A DNA stretch of 31,573 nt from Dicyema japonicum (Eukaryota > Dicyemida > Rhombozoa > Dicyemidae): NCBI GenBank assembly GCA_011109175.1, contig RDEW01000107.1, positions 4,433 through 36,005 of the forward strand, read 5' to 3'. The translations under genes and the position numbers were made by a program. The notes beneath the pieces were generated by a model that was not told where the DNA came from, ran no database searches, and saw only the letters and a program-made list of their open reading frames with translations. Positions 10,780 to 20,500 of this stretch are shown here, piece after piece (positions within the stretch are counted from its first letter, which is position 1; each line of letters starts with the position of its first letter).

Positions 10780-11640
10780 AGAAAATTGCTTCACTAGGCG
10801 TCTGCTTTGCGCATCTGTCCGTAGATCTTCTAGGTCTTTTGCAGATTTAAGTTTCCCTCCAATTCCATTAAGATCCTTCTTTAAACCATGGGGAGGGTGC
10901 TTCTAGGCCTTCCTCTGAACGATGGTTTGTTCTCATTGTTAAAGTAATTGTACATTATTATATTTGCAGAGGCGTTTATGTCCATTCTAAGCACGTGCCC
11001 AAACAATCTCCTCTTGATTTAATTATGTCGATGCTTATTGGACTCGATTGTGCCTCAGAGTATAACTTCTTACTTAAAATCTTCCTGGATAAACCTAGGC
11101 CCATTAAATTGCGTAATTGTATTCGATGAAATATATCCATTTTCTTGAGCTCTATCTCTGTGACCCCCATGTACCCGAGTTGTACATAAGCACCGGGTTT
11201 ATTTATGAATTGTATAGTCTTAATCTTAGCTTTGTTTTTATTAGTTTTCGTCCACTTTATATCTTCTGCTTTTTCTTATACATGGCAGTGGCTAGAACTT
11301 TTCGATGCATCCTCACTATCACCAAGTAAGGATCCCAATTTCCTTTTTTTCCTCCAACTTTCGTCAATATATTTTAATTCCCTTCTGATTCTTGTGTGTT
11401 CAGTCTTTTCCTGATTAATTCGCAGACCAATTCTTAAATTCTCCAGGGATTTTCTCTAAAGCAAGTTTAAGTTTCAGATCATTTTCTGACAAAAAATCTA
11501 TGTCATCTGCACATATAATCTCCATCTGCATGCATCTTTCACATTTTGTTCTAGAGCTCTCAATGCCGCTTCCATGTATACGACGAATGACCATCTTCCC
11601 TTATGTAGTCAAAAAATCATTATGTTGGAAAGGATTTAGT
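10780..11640 (-). mobile_element. LINE relic, RT catalytic box to C-terminus (RTE-like)
   Basis: Minus frames in order: CADDIDFLSENDLKL (RT YADD box, about 11530-11480), RINQEKTEHTRI, LGSLLGDSEDA, NKAKIKTIQF, MGVTEIELKKMDIFHRIQLR, SISIDIIKS-type residues, LEWT and RGRP further on. The order is that of an RTE/CR1-type ORF2 palm-thumb-C-terminus. It needs frame corrections between blocks. The 3' part recurs at 19225-19560. Confidence 0.62.
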
Positions 11641-11649
11641 TTACTGAAC

Positions 11650-11960
11650 CATATGAACCACTCTTTACTAAACACGTATATATTACTATTATTATTAAAT
11701 CTAGGATCCATAATATTTACCACCTCCCGAATACCATTATTCAAGATTACTCAATTAGTCTCAATGGTGTTGGCTTGGGCTCTTTCATTAAATATCAAAA
11801 TTCCTTTCTTGATCCTTCGCCGTGTTCACCTTCCACTATAACAGTGACAAACTGGAATGTCAGATATGATCTAGCTCATCACGACAACAAATCATCATTG
11901 CTATATCGTCCCTCATACAATGAGGCAAACCTTTGTTAGCTATAAAAAGGCGAAATAGGA
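11650..11960. repeat. Relic of the 14380-15070 segment
   Basis: Shares AAACACGTATATATT (exon 1 of the Ig-like gene), ATAATATTTAC.ACCTC, ACTCAATT.GTCTCA and ATATGATCTAG with 14380-15070 in the same order, but lacks about 240 bp present there. It is the remains of a third copy of the Ig-like gene's 5' region. Confidence 0.5.
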
Positions 11961-11974
11961 AGTTTTGAGGCAAA

Positions 11975-12608
11975 GTCCAATAATTGGACCAGTAGAATAG
12001 AATAATTGAATAGAATGGAATAATTGGAATAGAATGGAATAATTGGACCAGTAGCAGTTGGACCGCCAATATTTGGTGGACGTGGAGGTGGTGCCACTGG
12101 TGCTACATTCATGTTCTCAAGTCGAATGAGTTTAAAGGAGAAGATCCACATTACAAGGGCTATATTACAAGACGAAGGAACCTATTGCACTGCAAGGGAC
12201 TCTCCTCAAGGCGAAGAAACGTATTACAAGTCGAATGAACTTATTCTACTAGACAACATATTACAAGGTGGAGAAACATACTACGGGCCGATTGGACATA
12301 TTCTACAAAAACGAAGGAACCTTTTGGGGAATTCGAATTGGGATCTACACGGGACTTTGTTAACCACATCATCGGTCCCTGCAGGACGGTTTAGGACCAC
12401 CGTGGAATAACATAATGGGGAAAGGGCATACAAAAGGAGAACTAACTGGAGATGGGCGTACTGGCTTTGTACCTACAACGTTCTGAAGATAAATTAGTAA
12501 TTGGATGGACATCAAGGATAAGTGTACCCGGATGAACAGTCCAGGCCAACCGGCGGACTGGTAGTTACCTATTCCATAACTTGTTGTTAAATTTATTTTC
12601 ATTTCATT
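11975..12608. mobile_element. Collagen-like repeat insertion with 12-bp direct repeats
   Basis: Flanked by identical TTTTGAGGCAAA at 11963-11974 and 12609-12620. The paralogous segment at 15045-15075 lacks the insert, so it looks like an insertion with target-site duplication. The left end is a palindrome (GTCCAAT-A-ATTGGAC) and then AATAGAATGGAATAATTGG-type tandem repeats. In plus sense a Gly-rich stretch follows (GPPIFGGRGGGATGAT) and decayed GGACC/GGAAC.TATT repeats reminiscent of Gly-X-Y coding. No intact frame. Origin (retroposed gene piece or mobile repeat) is unknown. Confidence 0.5.
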
Positions 12609-12611
12609 TTT

Positions 12612-12748
12612 TGAGGCAAAATGGAAAAATCCTTAAATTACTTATCTATAATAAATTACTTCCACAGATATTAGTGGCCTTTTTTTACTCCTTATATTGT
12701 CGACTAACAAAAAATTAATATCCAAAGGATATATCTAGGACAAACGAA
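12612..12748. repeat. Dispersed repeat X, copy 1 (interrupted)
   Basis: Shares CCTTATATTGTCGACTAACA with 19555-19935 and, more weakly, 15060-15890. Cut off at about 12748 by a LINE fragment. Confidence 0.6.
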
Positions 12749-12749
12749 A

Positions 12750-13420
12750 GTGGTGTTTGTCTTTGCATTACCATGCACCTCACTTGGGACACTATTGGAT
12801 AACGACGCAAACAAGGGTTGGGGTTTCCGACCGCCTCGAAATAGATGTTTGCACGATACATCGCTGTAAATTTGAAAGAATGGTCCACACGAAAGGTCGT
12901 CACGCTATTTCCTGCCGGAGGAGTGATAGAAAAAGTCCAATACACGCTGCAATCTACGAAGTAATTGTTGGGTAATTGATGCTACTGGATTTCCTGTTCA
13001 ATTGTAGCCATTCGGAATCGACCCGTTTAACGAAATACCGGACGAAACTACTCTCTTCCCATGGGAATGCTGTAGATACCAAGGACGCCACCTCTGTGAT
13101 AGCATCTCTCTTCAATTTTGTTTTGCCAGCAACTAACCCAGGCTTTTCTTCGGAGAAAGCTGGGATCCCAAAGATGAGGAAATACGTATGTCTCTGTTAA
13201 CAGTTTATCTTTGAACCAGTGGCTGTGGGAACGTCAGGAATCATAGGAAACAGGTTACTTGTCCTACTAAACAGAATCGGTTCCCTCATTGCAAAAAAAT
13301 AATTGGAGACAAAAGACCTGGCACATTGAGCACACTTTTTTTGCAGATCATCAGGGGAATTGCTTTCTCGATTATAAGAGCACCAGTAGTTGTTAACTGT
13401 TAGTTTTTGCATTAACCTGT
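12750..13420 (+). mobile_element. LINE ORF2 post-RT region, plus strand
   Basis: Frames give HTKGRHAISCRRSDRK and HAAIYEVI (HGLSC..S.GRH.RH..IN..I of this module), then PDETTLFPWE, then FIFEPVAVGTSGIIGN and LLNRIGSLIAKK (F.P.AVETSG..G / .IG..IA). Frame changes at each block show decay. Same module as at 8100, 18330, 20285, 21085 and 23715. Confidence 0.6.
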
Positions 13421-13532
13421 TTTTATTTAAATAAGAATGTAGTCACTTAATTAGTCCAGCTAATATGAAAAAATAGTGAATGAACCCAATATTATTAAAA
13501 CCCAAAATACCCGATAATTAATTATGAAGTAA

Positions 13533-14441
13533 CTATAATTGAGAATATCTTCTGTTATATTTAAACGAGAAAATAATAGTAACAATCAATGAGAATGAAA
13601 CAGTTACAACTAGAGCTATTATATATTTGTTTTCTAAATTTAAATTAATATTACTGAAGGCATCAAAGTATGTTAAAATTCGAGTACTATGAGTCGTAAT
13701 AGTCTTTAATTTCGTACTTAAAGGAACATGTGATGTTAATTTTTTTGATTTGAATTCTACAAATTATATTTTATAGTACTTCTTATATGACTATGAGTTG
13801 TAGTTAATTCTGTATTCAAAAGGGGTGGTGAATTGAATCGGAGATCTTTTTCAAAATCACATCCCTGGGCTAAATATCAGTTAAAATAATTACCATTTCC
13901 TGTAAATATTTTATTATTATCTGTTTTAAAAAGTTGCATTTTCATATCTTTTATTTTAATTGTTCCGTAATTAGGTTTTGTTATAACTATTTCACTGCAG
14001 TTATAATAACCGTTATTTAAAATTTTCGAAGCTGGAGTATACATATATGTTTGACGTGAAATCAATCTTAATCCATACGAAACATACATTATATTTGATA
14101 CAATGTAAAATAATATTTTGAATTCTATATAATTTTTCTGCCATTTGAGGTAACCAGATAATTGATCACTAATATAAAAATCAAAATATGCGTCGATTAA
14201 ATTTTCATTTTTAATCTTTTATAAAATAAAATGTGATTACAGTATTATTAAATTTATGTTCAACTTCAATTATTCCACTGAATAACGATACAACTTGATC
14301 TTTTTTTAATCCACCCCACAAAGGTACATCATCATACAACTGTTCAAAAGCATCAATATTCGGCAACACATCTCTATTGCATACTAAACACGTATATATT
14401 CCTATTATTAATTTATTTTGTAAACCTAGTAATTGGAACAT
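13533..14441 (-). CDS. Lineage-specific type I membrane protein, Ig-like, with tiny introns
   Basis: Exons (minus): 14441-14241, 14215-13894, 13869-13780, 13756-13533. Introns: 14240-14216 (25 nt), 13893-13870 (24 nt), 13779-13757 (23 nt). A further in-frame 24-nt stretch, 14425-14402, starts GTTTAC and ends AATAATAG; it is probably also an intron and its removal gives a cleaner signal peptide (MFQLLGIYTCLVC). The product is 270 aa (278 if that stretch is kept). It has an ectodomain with an Ig-like pattern (LKWQKN, later NNGYYNCSE), a Ser/Thr-rich stalk (near HVPLSTKLKTITTHSTR), one transmembrane helix (ALVVTVSFSLIVTIIF) and a short basic tail (KYNRRYSQL). Splicing gives uninterrupted frame to the TAG at 13533. 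No named family recognised; the Ig reading rests largely on the paralogue at 15950-16770. Cell-surface location is inferred. Confidence 0.72.
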
Positions 14442-15060
14442 CTCACAGCAATTGTTCTAATTATGAATTAAATCTTTTATTTAAATAAAATGGTAACTAT
14501 TATTTTTTATTAAAATAAAGAATATTTTTATATTTTTTTGCTGCAATGAGATCCTCCGAACATCTTGAGATTTCGAACAAATCTGAATCTACTACTGAAC
14601 ATCAATAGAACTTAACCAAAACACGTGATGTAGACGACTTTCGATGTTGTTCTCTGCCATGATGCATAATATTTACTACCTCTCAAAAACCAAGATTCAT
14701 AGACTACTCAATTGGTCTCATGTTGGTTGCTTGGTCACTCTTATTCATATATATCTCCCTCTGCAACTATCGCAACCATGTATTTCAACTCACTTTCTAT
14801 GACCTCAATGCTAATGACCCACACTGTCAATTGATTTAGTCCTCGAATGTTAGAACAGAACATCATTCCGTTATGTGTACAATCGCAATTAACAAAAAAA
14901 TGTGGGACTGTTCCTGGAAATCCAAACACGTTTCTTGATCTCTCGATGTTTTCTTTTTGCATTTAAAACATTGATTAACTTAAATATCATATATGATCTA
15001 GAACGTGACGACAACCCGATCATCATTGACATCCTAATACATTCAGATATCTATAAAAAG
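14442..15060. other. Upstream region of the Ig-like gene
   Basis: Very AT-rich next to the gene; a TTTAAATAAAAG element lies about 40 bp upstream of the ATG (minus strand). Beyond about 14650 it matches the relic at 11650-11960. Short frames here are not supported. Confidence 0.35.
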
Positions 15061-15890
15061 TCAGAAATTGAAAAAAAATCCTTAATTTACTTCTTCATAA
15101 ATAATTTACCTTTTTAGATAATTGTGGAGTTTCTTTATTTTTCCTATTTTGTCGACAAGAAGAAATTAATATACAAAGGATTTATTGGGACACAATCCTA
15201 CTTTAATGGTTAAAATGGTTTGATAGTAATTCATCCAAATTCTTGCTTTAGCCCTAAATGATGAATATTTTCTAGGTAATAAATGTCTTAAAAGTATATA
15301 AAATTGACTTTTAACCATCTTTATTTTAACGAACATATATAACAACTTTATTTCTTTATTTTAACGAACATATATAACAACCATCTTTATTTTAACGGCC
15401 GGGTGGGTTAGTGGTTAGGTGTCGGGCTTAAGTGGCTTAAGCTACGGGTTCGAAACTCGCTGCTGTTCACCTGGTGGAAGGTTCCACGGATCTACGATGC
15501 AGAAATGGTTTGACGAGTGACGCCGTCATCAGTGAATACTCACTGCGGAACTGGATTTGTCTAGAAAGGACACTCACACAAGAAAAAGAAAAAAAAGAAG
15601 TGAAGATCATTCCTTGGTTCTACGATTAGTTAAAATTAACTGTTCTTTACTTAAATAAAGTGTGTGTCCTGCCTATGCGGAGCTATAAAATACTATGGCT
15701 CTCGTGAAAAGGCTTTATTATTATATATAACAACTCTTCACTGAGCCAAGCGAAAATTAATTGCTTTAGAGTGCATGCAGGGCATTCAAACGTCCAATAA
15801 TAATGTCTAAGGATCCTTACAAAGTTTTTATAAGTACTACCATCATTTATGCTTTTCTAGCTGGGTTTATGAATATCGGTCCCTTTCCTG
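15060..15890. repeat. Dispersed repeat X, copy 2, split by a SINE
   Basis: Left half 15060-15369 and right half 15735-15890 together match 19555-19935 (GATGAATATTTTC..G..AATAAATG; CTCTTCACT.AGCCAAGCGAA; CTAGCTGGGTTTATG). The SINE at 15382-15722 interrupts it. Two extra local copies of TTATTTTAACGAACATATAT lie just before the SINE. Confidence 0.65.
15382..15722 (+). mobile_element. tRNA-derived SINE, most complete copy
   Basis: A tRNA-like head from 15397 has RNA polymerase III A box (TGGGTTAGTGGTT, 15404-15416) and B box (GGTTCGAAACTC, 15447-15458). An unrelated body follows with GACGAGTGACGCCGTCATCA, an A-rich patch, GTGTGTCCTGCCTATG and the 3' end GTGAAAAGG then TTATTATT. ATATATAACAAC occurs at both ends (15370-15381, 15723-15734), a probable target-site duplication. 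The T-arm pairs only partly and there is no acceptor stem, so it is not a working tRNA. Related pieces at 9125, 25890 and 26705. Confidence 0.72.
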
Positions 15891-15949
15891 CAGGAGCTAC
15901 ATAAAAAATCACAATTGAGAACTAAATAGAGCTGATAAATTTTTCTAAT

Positions 15950-16770
15950 ACTTAAAATCAAATCAAAAATACAAGGTAACATTGAAATACGAAATTACAA
16001 TATCCTCAAAAATCTCTGACCCCAATCTTCATAATTTAACTTACTCGAATCCACAAAGAACAAACGTATCCGGAGAACTTCAACTGATATCCAAAAAACA
16101 CGCAGGAGAATCCCATCTCTACATCTCTACGAAAGGTCATAATTGTCGAGACAGAAGCTAATTACTCCAGTGGTTACCGGAGAGAAGAATCTGCTATCTC
16201 AGAGAGGATAGTTGTCTGGATATATCTTTTGTTTGCTAAAGCAAGTCTGAGAGATTCCAACCGAATCAGGAATCCACCATTTTTCAGTCATCACGCAATA
16301 CAGACAATTCCACGGATCTTACAAAGTATCTCTTTTCATTTTTGTCAAAATAAAGATTTAAATCATGAGCTTGAATGGAAGAAAGATGATATAGCTATAA
16401 AAATAAAAACTACCCGTTATTCAAATAATATATATCTTTATTGAGGATTAACATTATATTCGGCTAGTGATGATAAAAGTAGTAAAGCATGGAAAATTTA
16501 GCCTAACGGCTATTACAACTGCAGTGAAATGGCAGTGATTATTCCTAATTATGCAACAGTAAAAATAAAATATGAAAATGCAATTTTTAAAACAGATAAT
16601 AATAAAATATTTACCGGAAATGTTACTTGTAATAACCGACATTTAGATCTCGGATGTGGGATTGTAAAATCTGAAAATCACAAATAGCTGTTTGTGTAAC
16701 TGCTGCATTCACATTGATTGTCACTACTATTTTTTTGTTTAAATCTAACAGAAGATTTTCTCAATTATAG
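15950..16770 (+). pseudogene. Decayed Ig-like membrane-protein paralogue
   Basis: Homologous to the gene at 13533-14441 but on the other strand, so the two are head to head. Shared pieces are ELEWKKDDIAIKI (versus YLKWQKNYIEFKI), NGYYNCSEM, FKTDNNKIFTGN, the membrane helix and the tail NRRFSQL, plus about 70 bp of 3' flank. The order FHFC ... ELEWKKDD ... NGYYNC is the B-strand Cys, C-strand Trp and F-strand Cys of an Ig domain. A second Ig-like stretch lies upstream (GELQLISKKHAGES). Breaks: a frame change near 16133, TGA at about 16442, TAG where the gene has a Leu codon (AWKI-stop-PNGYY versus ASKILNNGYY), a lost base at the intron-2 donor and a missing stalk. A 25-nt relic of intron 2 (GTTACT...TTTAG) is still visible. 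Called a pseudogene on several independent lesions. Confidence 0.7.
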
Positions 16771-16949
16771 TTACTTCATAATTAATAATCGGATATTTTG
16801 GGTTTTAATATAATATTGGGTTAATTCACTATTTTCTCATTATATGGCGACTAAATCGATTTTTACTTCGTGATTAAACATTTGTTGGTGATGCACGCTG
16901 ACAGTTAATAATTTTATGTTTTAGAAAGAAAATTGCTAACAAATATTTA

Positions 16950-17220
16950 AAGGTTGCTTTTAATCAAAGGCGATTACTCCAGATTTGGAAATGCATTTCC
17001 ACTCATGGTTTGTAAAAAAATGCACTTAAGCGGCCAACTACTTTCTATTTTATTAACACGGTTAATTGGCTTTAAATTTCTCTTCCTTCCCTGTGATGTT
17101 GTCAATGGATCCATCTTACTCAGGAGACGCCAAAGCCTGACCGGTATTCAAAAGGTTCTATCTATTCATTCCTCTGGGAGAAAATTTACCTCCCTAGCGA
17201 AGAATCAAGGAATTGGTTAG
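16950..17220 (+). mobile_element. Transposon coding fragment (LLRRR family)
   Basis: An 88-codon plus frame contains FLFLPCDVVNGSILLRRRQS. The same motif recurs as FLPFDGVFGITLLRRR at 29270-29318 and, reversed, near 27790 (VDGINGS, LLRR), with about 65% base similarity between this copy and the 27790 copy beyond the motif. Family not identified. Confidence 0.4.
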
Positions 17221-17221
17221 T

Positions 17222-17519
17222 TCGGTCTTACCTTTATTATATTATGTCACGGTCATCCCGTACGTGGTATCAGCCAACACGTGGTCAATGATTTTAATCA
17301 TTTAAAAAAATAATTATATATTTTTGTTCGTTATTGGATAATGATTAAAAATATATATTTTTATTTTAAAATAATTATTTTTTAGTTTTTTGAAAAAAAA
17401 ATTGAAGAATGGGTACAGTATCAAAATACTTAGTTTTTAATATATAAATTGTTTCTTAATAATAATTAATTTAAATTATTTAAAAAATATTTAGCACGCT
17501 TTTATTAAAACTCGACTGA
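17222..17519. other. AT-rich spacer
   Basis: Long A/T runs, some shared in short words with 10720 (TATATTTTTGTTCGTTATTG). No gene seen. Confidence 0.4.
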
Positions 17520-17741
17520 TGGTTTTTGTTCTTAGATTGTTTTTTCACGATCTGAAAATAATTAAGGAATTTAAAGGAAACTTTTCAAAAATTTTATACA
17601 TATGGCCCTCCGTTATTATTACACACGGATAACGGAAAAGATTTTAAAAATAAATTGATGACCGAAATGTTGATGGAGCTTAGGGTCAAATTTGCCTTTG
17701 GGAGACCGCGTACTCCATGGATACAAGGTCAAGTAGAGAGG
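17520..17741 (+). mobile_element. DDE integrase core relic
   Basis: After one frame correction: GPPLLLHTDNGKDFKNKL then FAFGRPRTPWIQGQVER. This is the second half of an rve-type integrase core, with the second catalytic Asp (HTDNG, codon at 17628) and the catalytic Glu (QGQVER) kept. The upstream part has FFHDLKIIKEFKGNF. A stop follows directly. A Ty3/gypsy or Ginger/KRBA2-like source is possible; too short to decide. Confidence 0.65.
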
Positions 17742-18034
17742 TAAAAAAGAAATTATAAATTTAGATCTAACCAAAAAATATAAAAAGGCACTTCGGTGGT
17801 GTGGTGTGATCAACAATAATCTCAGATGGAAAATAAAGAACGAGGAACAAAACCACTACGGACAAATCGGTATGTCTTTAATGTGGATAATCGAATAAAA
17901 GGAAATTAGGAATAAACTGCACACTATGTGAATCATTCGTATATTTGTAATGCTTAAAAATGAGTAAAGCTTGCGCCGAGACGCTGTCGAGTTGGCTGTG
18001 CCCCTCTTGTATTGGAATGGAGGCCCCCAGAAGG
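17742..18034. other. No clear gene
   Basis: Plus sense after the integrase relic has scattered open residues (NKERGTKPLRTNRYVFNVDN) that may be its C-terminal continuation; unsupported otherwise. Confidence 0.3.
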
Positions 18035-18915
18035 CAAGTAAACCCATCGTATTCGCCAGCTTCCTTGCTTTCATGAAGTTTACCCTTTTGTTTATTTCTA
18101 TAGGAATTTCGTCCATTTGAGCTCTGGACGCGAAGAGTCTCCCATTGCACCCTCGGTGGAGTCTACAAGTTCAATCCTATTATATTTCAAAAAGCACTGA
18201 AATCACGGATGAGATGAGGGAATTAGTAAAAATATTAATTATTTCAATTTATTATTATTATTATAATTATTTAAATAATATTTTTTTAACATTTAAGTCC
18301 ATGCTTTTCTTAATCGTGTTTTGTACTTTCTTTAGTGGCTATATTTAATCATTTTGGTCAATCCGGAAAGTAACATAATATTGCCAATTTCGGATCATGG
18401 CATACATTCAAGACAAATTCGATGTTTTATATGATGATTTGATAAGGTCGTAAGAATCATAATGATTTCCTATCTTTTTGATAAACTCTATATATTTGTT
18501 CAGATTATTTTTGTTTAACTTTAGCATTACATTTCTCCAAGGACTTAACTGCCTTGTGTGGACTTAATGGTGGAATACCGAGCAAAGTTGAGGGACCTTC
18601 TTGGACGTGTGGGATTCCACATTTATCTTGTTCGGTCTTTGAAATAGTTTCATTTGTTGAACATACATCAATGATTACTGTGACTTGTGTGTTTCTCTTT
18701 CTTAAGGTTAGTGCTGAAGAGGCCATTCAGGAGGGGTATCTACCGCTTTCATATACGAAGAGAGTTTTCCCATCAGGTCATTTTTTTGGCTGAGGCCAGA
18801 CCGAGATACAAAAGATCATTGAACTGGAAATCAGAGGGCTTCATCTCTCCACAATATCTCTTTAATAGATCTGTGATCAAAGTATCAAGTTTTAAATTCT
18901 GATATGATTATATGT
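18035..18915 (-). mobile_element. LINE 3' fragment, copy 2 of a dispersed pair
   Basis: Counterpart of 7795-8680. The minus frame NTQVTVIIDVCSTNETISK with QDKCGIPHVQEGPSTLL is better preserved here; the KRPDG block is eroded. Ends at about 18915, next to a fragment of the same type of element in the opposite sense. Confidence 0.55.
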
Positions 18916-18924
18916 TGTTACGCG

Positions 18925-19224
18925 CACGTATTACTAATGTCGAATCGACGAACAAGGATGGAACAAGCAACCTTGGCCGTTCGCTTTGGTGGACTCGGAA
19001 TTCTCTCACCATCTGATTTAGCACACCCGGCATATCAATCCTCATTGGACTCCAATCAGAATTTGATCATGATGATTCTCCAGCTCCCATCAGAGTCGTC
19101 AAAGATCGAAGATTTGGTACACCCTAAAGTCAAACAACCCGGGCAGAGAGACCTTTATGAGTCTGTCTGCGAGGATAAATACGAGAGGCTTTTGAAAATA
19201 TCTAACCGAAAATTGCTTCTCTAG
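18925..19224 (+). mobile_element. LINE ORF2 fragment, plus strand
   Basis: A 106-codon frame contains ATLAVRFGGLGILSPSDLAH and AYQSSLDS, matching the (V)R.GGLGIP.P...A...Y..S block that lies between RT and the KRPDG module in such elements. It is oriented opposite to the adjacent 3' piece. Confidence 0.55.
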
Positions 19225-19560
19225 ACGTTTCCATCGACGTCTACTTTGCTCATCTGTCCGTAGATCTTTTAGGTCTTCTGCAGATTTAAGTTTTCCTCCA
19301 ATTCCATTAAGATCCTTCTTTAGAGCATGGGGAGGGTGCTTCTAGGCCTTTTTCTGAACGATGGTTTGTTCTTATTGTTAAAGTAATTGTACATTATTAT
19401 ATTTGCAGAGGCGTTTATGTCCATTCTAAGCACGTGCCCAAACAATCTCCATCTTGATTCAATAATGTCGATGCTTATCGGCCTCGATTGTGCCTCAGAG
19501 TATAATTTCTTATTTGAAATTTTCTTGGGTCAACCTAGGCACATTATATTCGTAGCCTTT
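19225..19560 (-). mobile_element. RTE-like LINE 3' fragment, copy 2
   Basis: About 90% identical to 10790-11110 (blocks CATCTGTCCGTAGATCTT, GGGGAGGGTGCTTCTAGGCC, GTTTATGTCCATTCTAAG). Same minus-strand C-terminal LINE frame, now with frameshifts. Confidence 0.65.
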
Positions 19561-19935
19561 TTTTACTCCTTATATTGTCGACTAACAAGAAATTAATACC
19601 CAAAAAATTTATCTGGGACTACAAATTTTACTTTAATGTGAAATCTTTAACCTCATCCGTGAAGAGACGCTTAAAAATATCTGATAGTAATTCAACAAAT
19701 GTCCTGCTTTATCTTTTAATAATGAATATTTTCAGGCAATAAATGTACTAAAATATTTGGAATTGGCTTTTACCCATCTCTGTTTACTTCAAACAGAACG
19801 ACTCTTCACTAAGCCAAGCGAAATTCAAATGCTCGAGTTCTGGCAGGGCATTCTAACGGCCAAATAATAATAATATTTAACACTCATTTACAATGAGTTT
19901 ACAAGGACTACCCTTATTTATGCTCTCCTAGCTGG
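19555..19935. repeat. Dispersed repeat X, copy 3 (uninterrupted)
   Basis: The continuous version of the repeat split at 15060-15890. No coding frame seen. Confidence 0.65.
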
Positions 19936-19939
19936 GTTT

Positions 19940-19985
19940 ATGGGACCCTCGAAGAGAACAAGATACTTGACGCAAACCTGAGATT
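19940..19985 (+). mobile_element. Short hAT 3'-terminus relic
   Basis: GGGACCCTCGAAGAGAACAA and CTTGACGC resemble GCGGCCCTCGAAGAGAAATG..TTTGACACC at 7455-7490. Confidence 0.35.
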
Positions 19986-20284
19986 ATCGTTAACAGAACT
20001 GTTACTCTCGGTAATTTCAGAACATCTCTGTCAATAGGCACAGCCATATGCGAAGTTCAAATGCAATTGAAACGAGACATAAGTGGTCTCCAAACGTGTT
20101 ATAACTTTTTAGCATTAAATATCAATTTGTCATTTTTGATTCAATCAGTTTTTTAATTCTTTTTCTGAATCAACCCGGATGATAATCATGGATTTATGAA
20201 TATATCAAATCTTTTTTATATCATTCAAATTTGTATGTAAGGTATAAATAAATATCTGTGTTGTCATATTTTTTATCATAAAAA

Positions 20285-20500
20285 TCAAACCATTACCATT
20301 ACGCCCCCATTGCTGTGGAGACAACTGGAACTGTACGCGCGAAGACGAACGCCTTTCTCCACATCATTGGAAGCAAACTCGCCTCAAAAAGTGCAAGCTA
20401 CAGGAGGGATACTGGTTGAGGCAGAGGCTCGAAATGGCGATTATGAGGTAGCGCCTTCGCCATTCTGTCGTCGTAATTATTGCCTAATTTTCATTATTTA
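20285..20500 (+). mobile_element. LINE ORF2 tail, plus strand
   Basis: A plus frame gives YAPIAVETTGTVRAKTNAF then IIGSKLASKS, the P.AVET.G ... IG..LA block of the post-RT module. GC-richer than its flanks. Confidence 0.5.

Noticed and set aside
13197-13412. 71-codon minus-strand ORF
   Set aside because: Overlaps plus-strand LINE blocks (FIFEPVAVGTSG, LLNRIGSLIAKK) that explain the sequence better.
15397-15471. A functional tRNA gene
   Set aside because: A and B boxes are present, but the acceptor stem and T stem do not pair properly and related copies share an unrelated body, so it is the head of a SINE.
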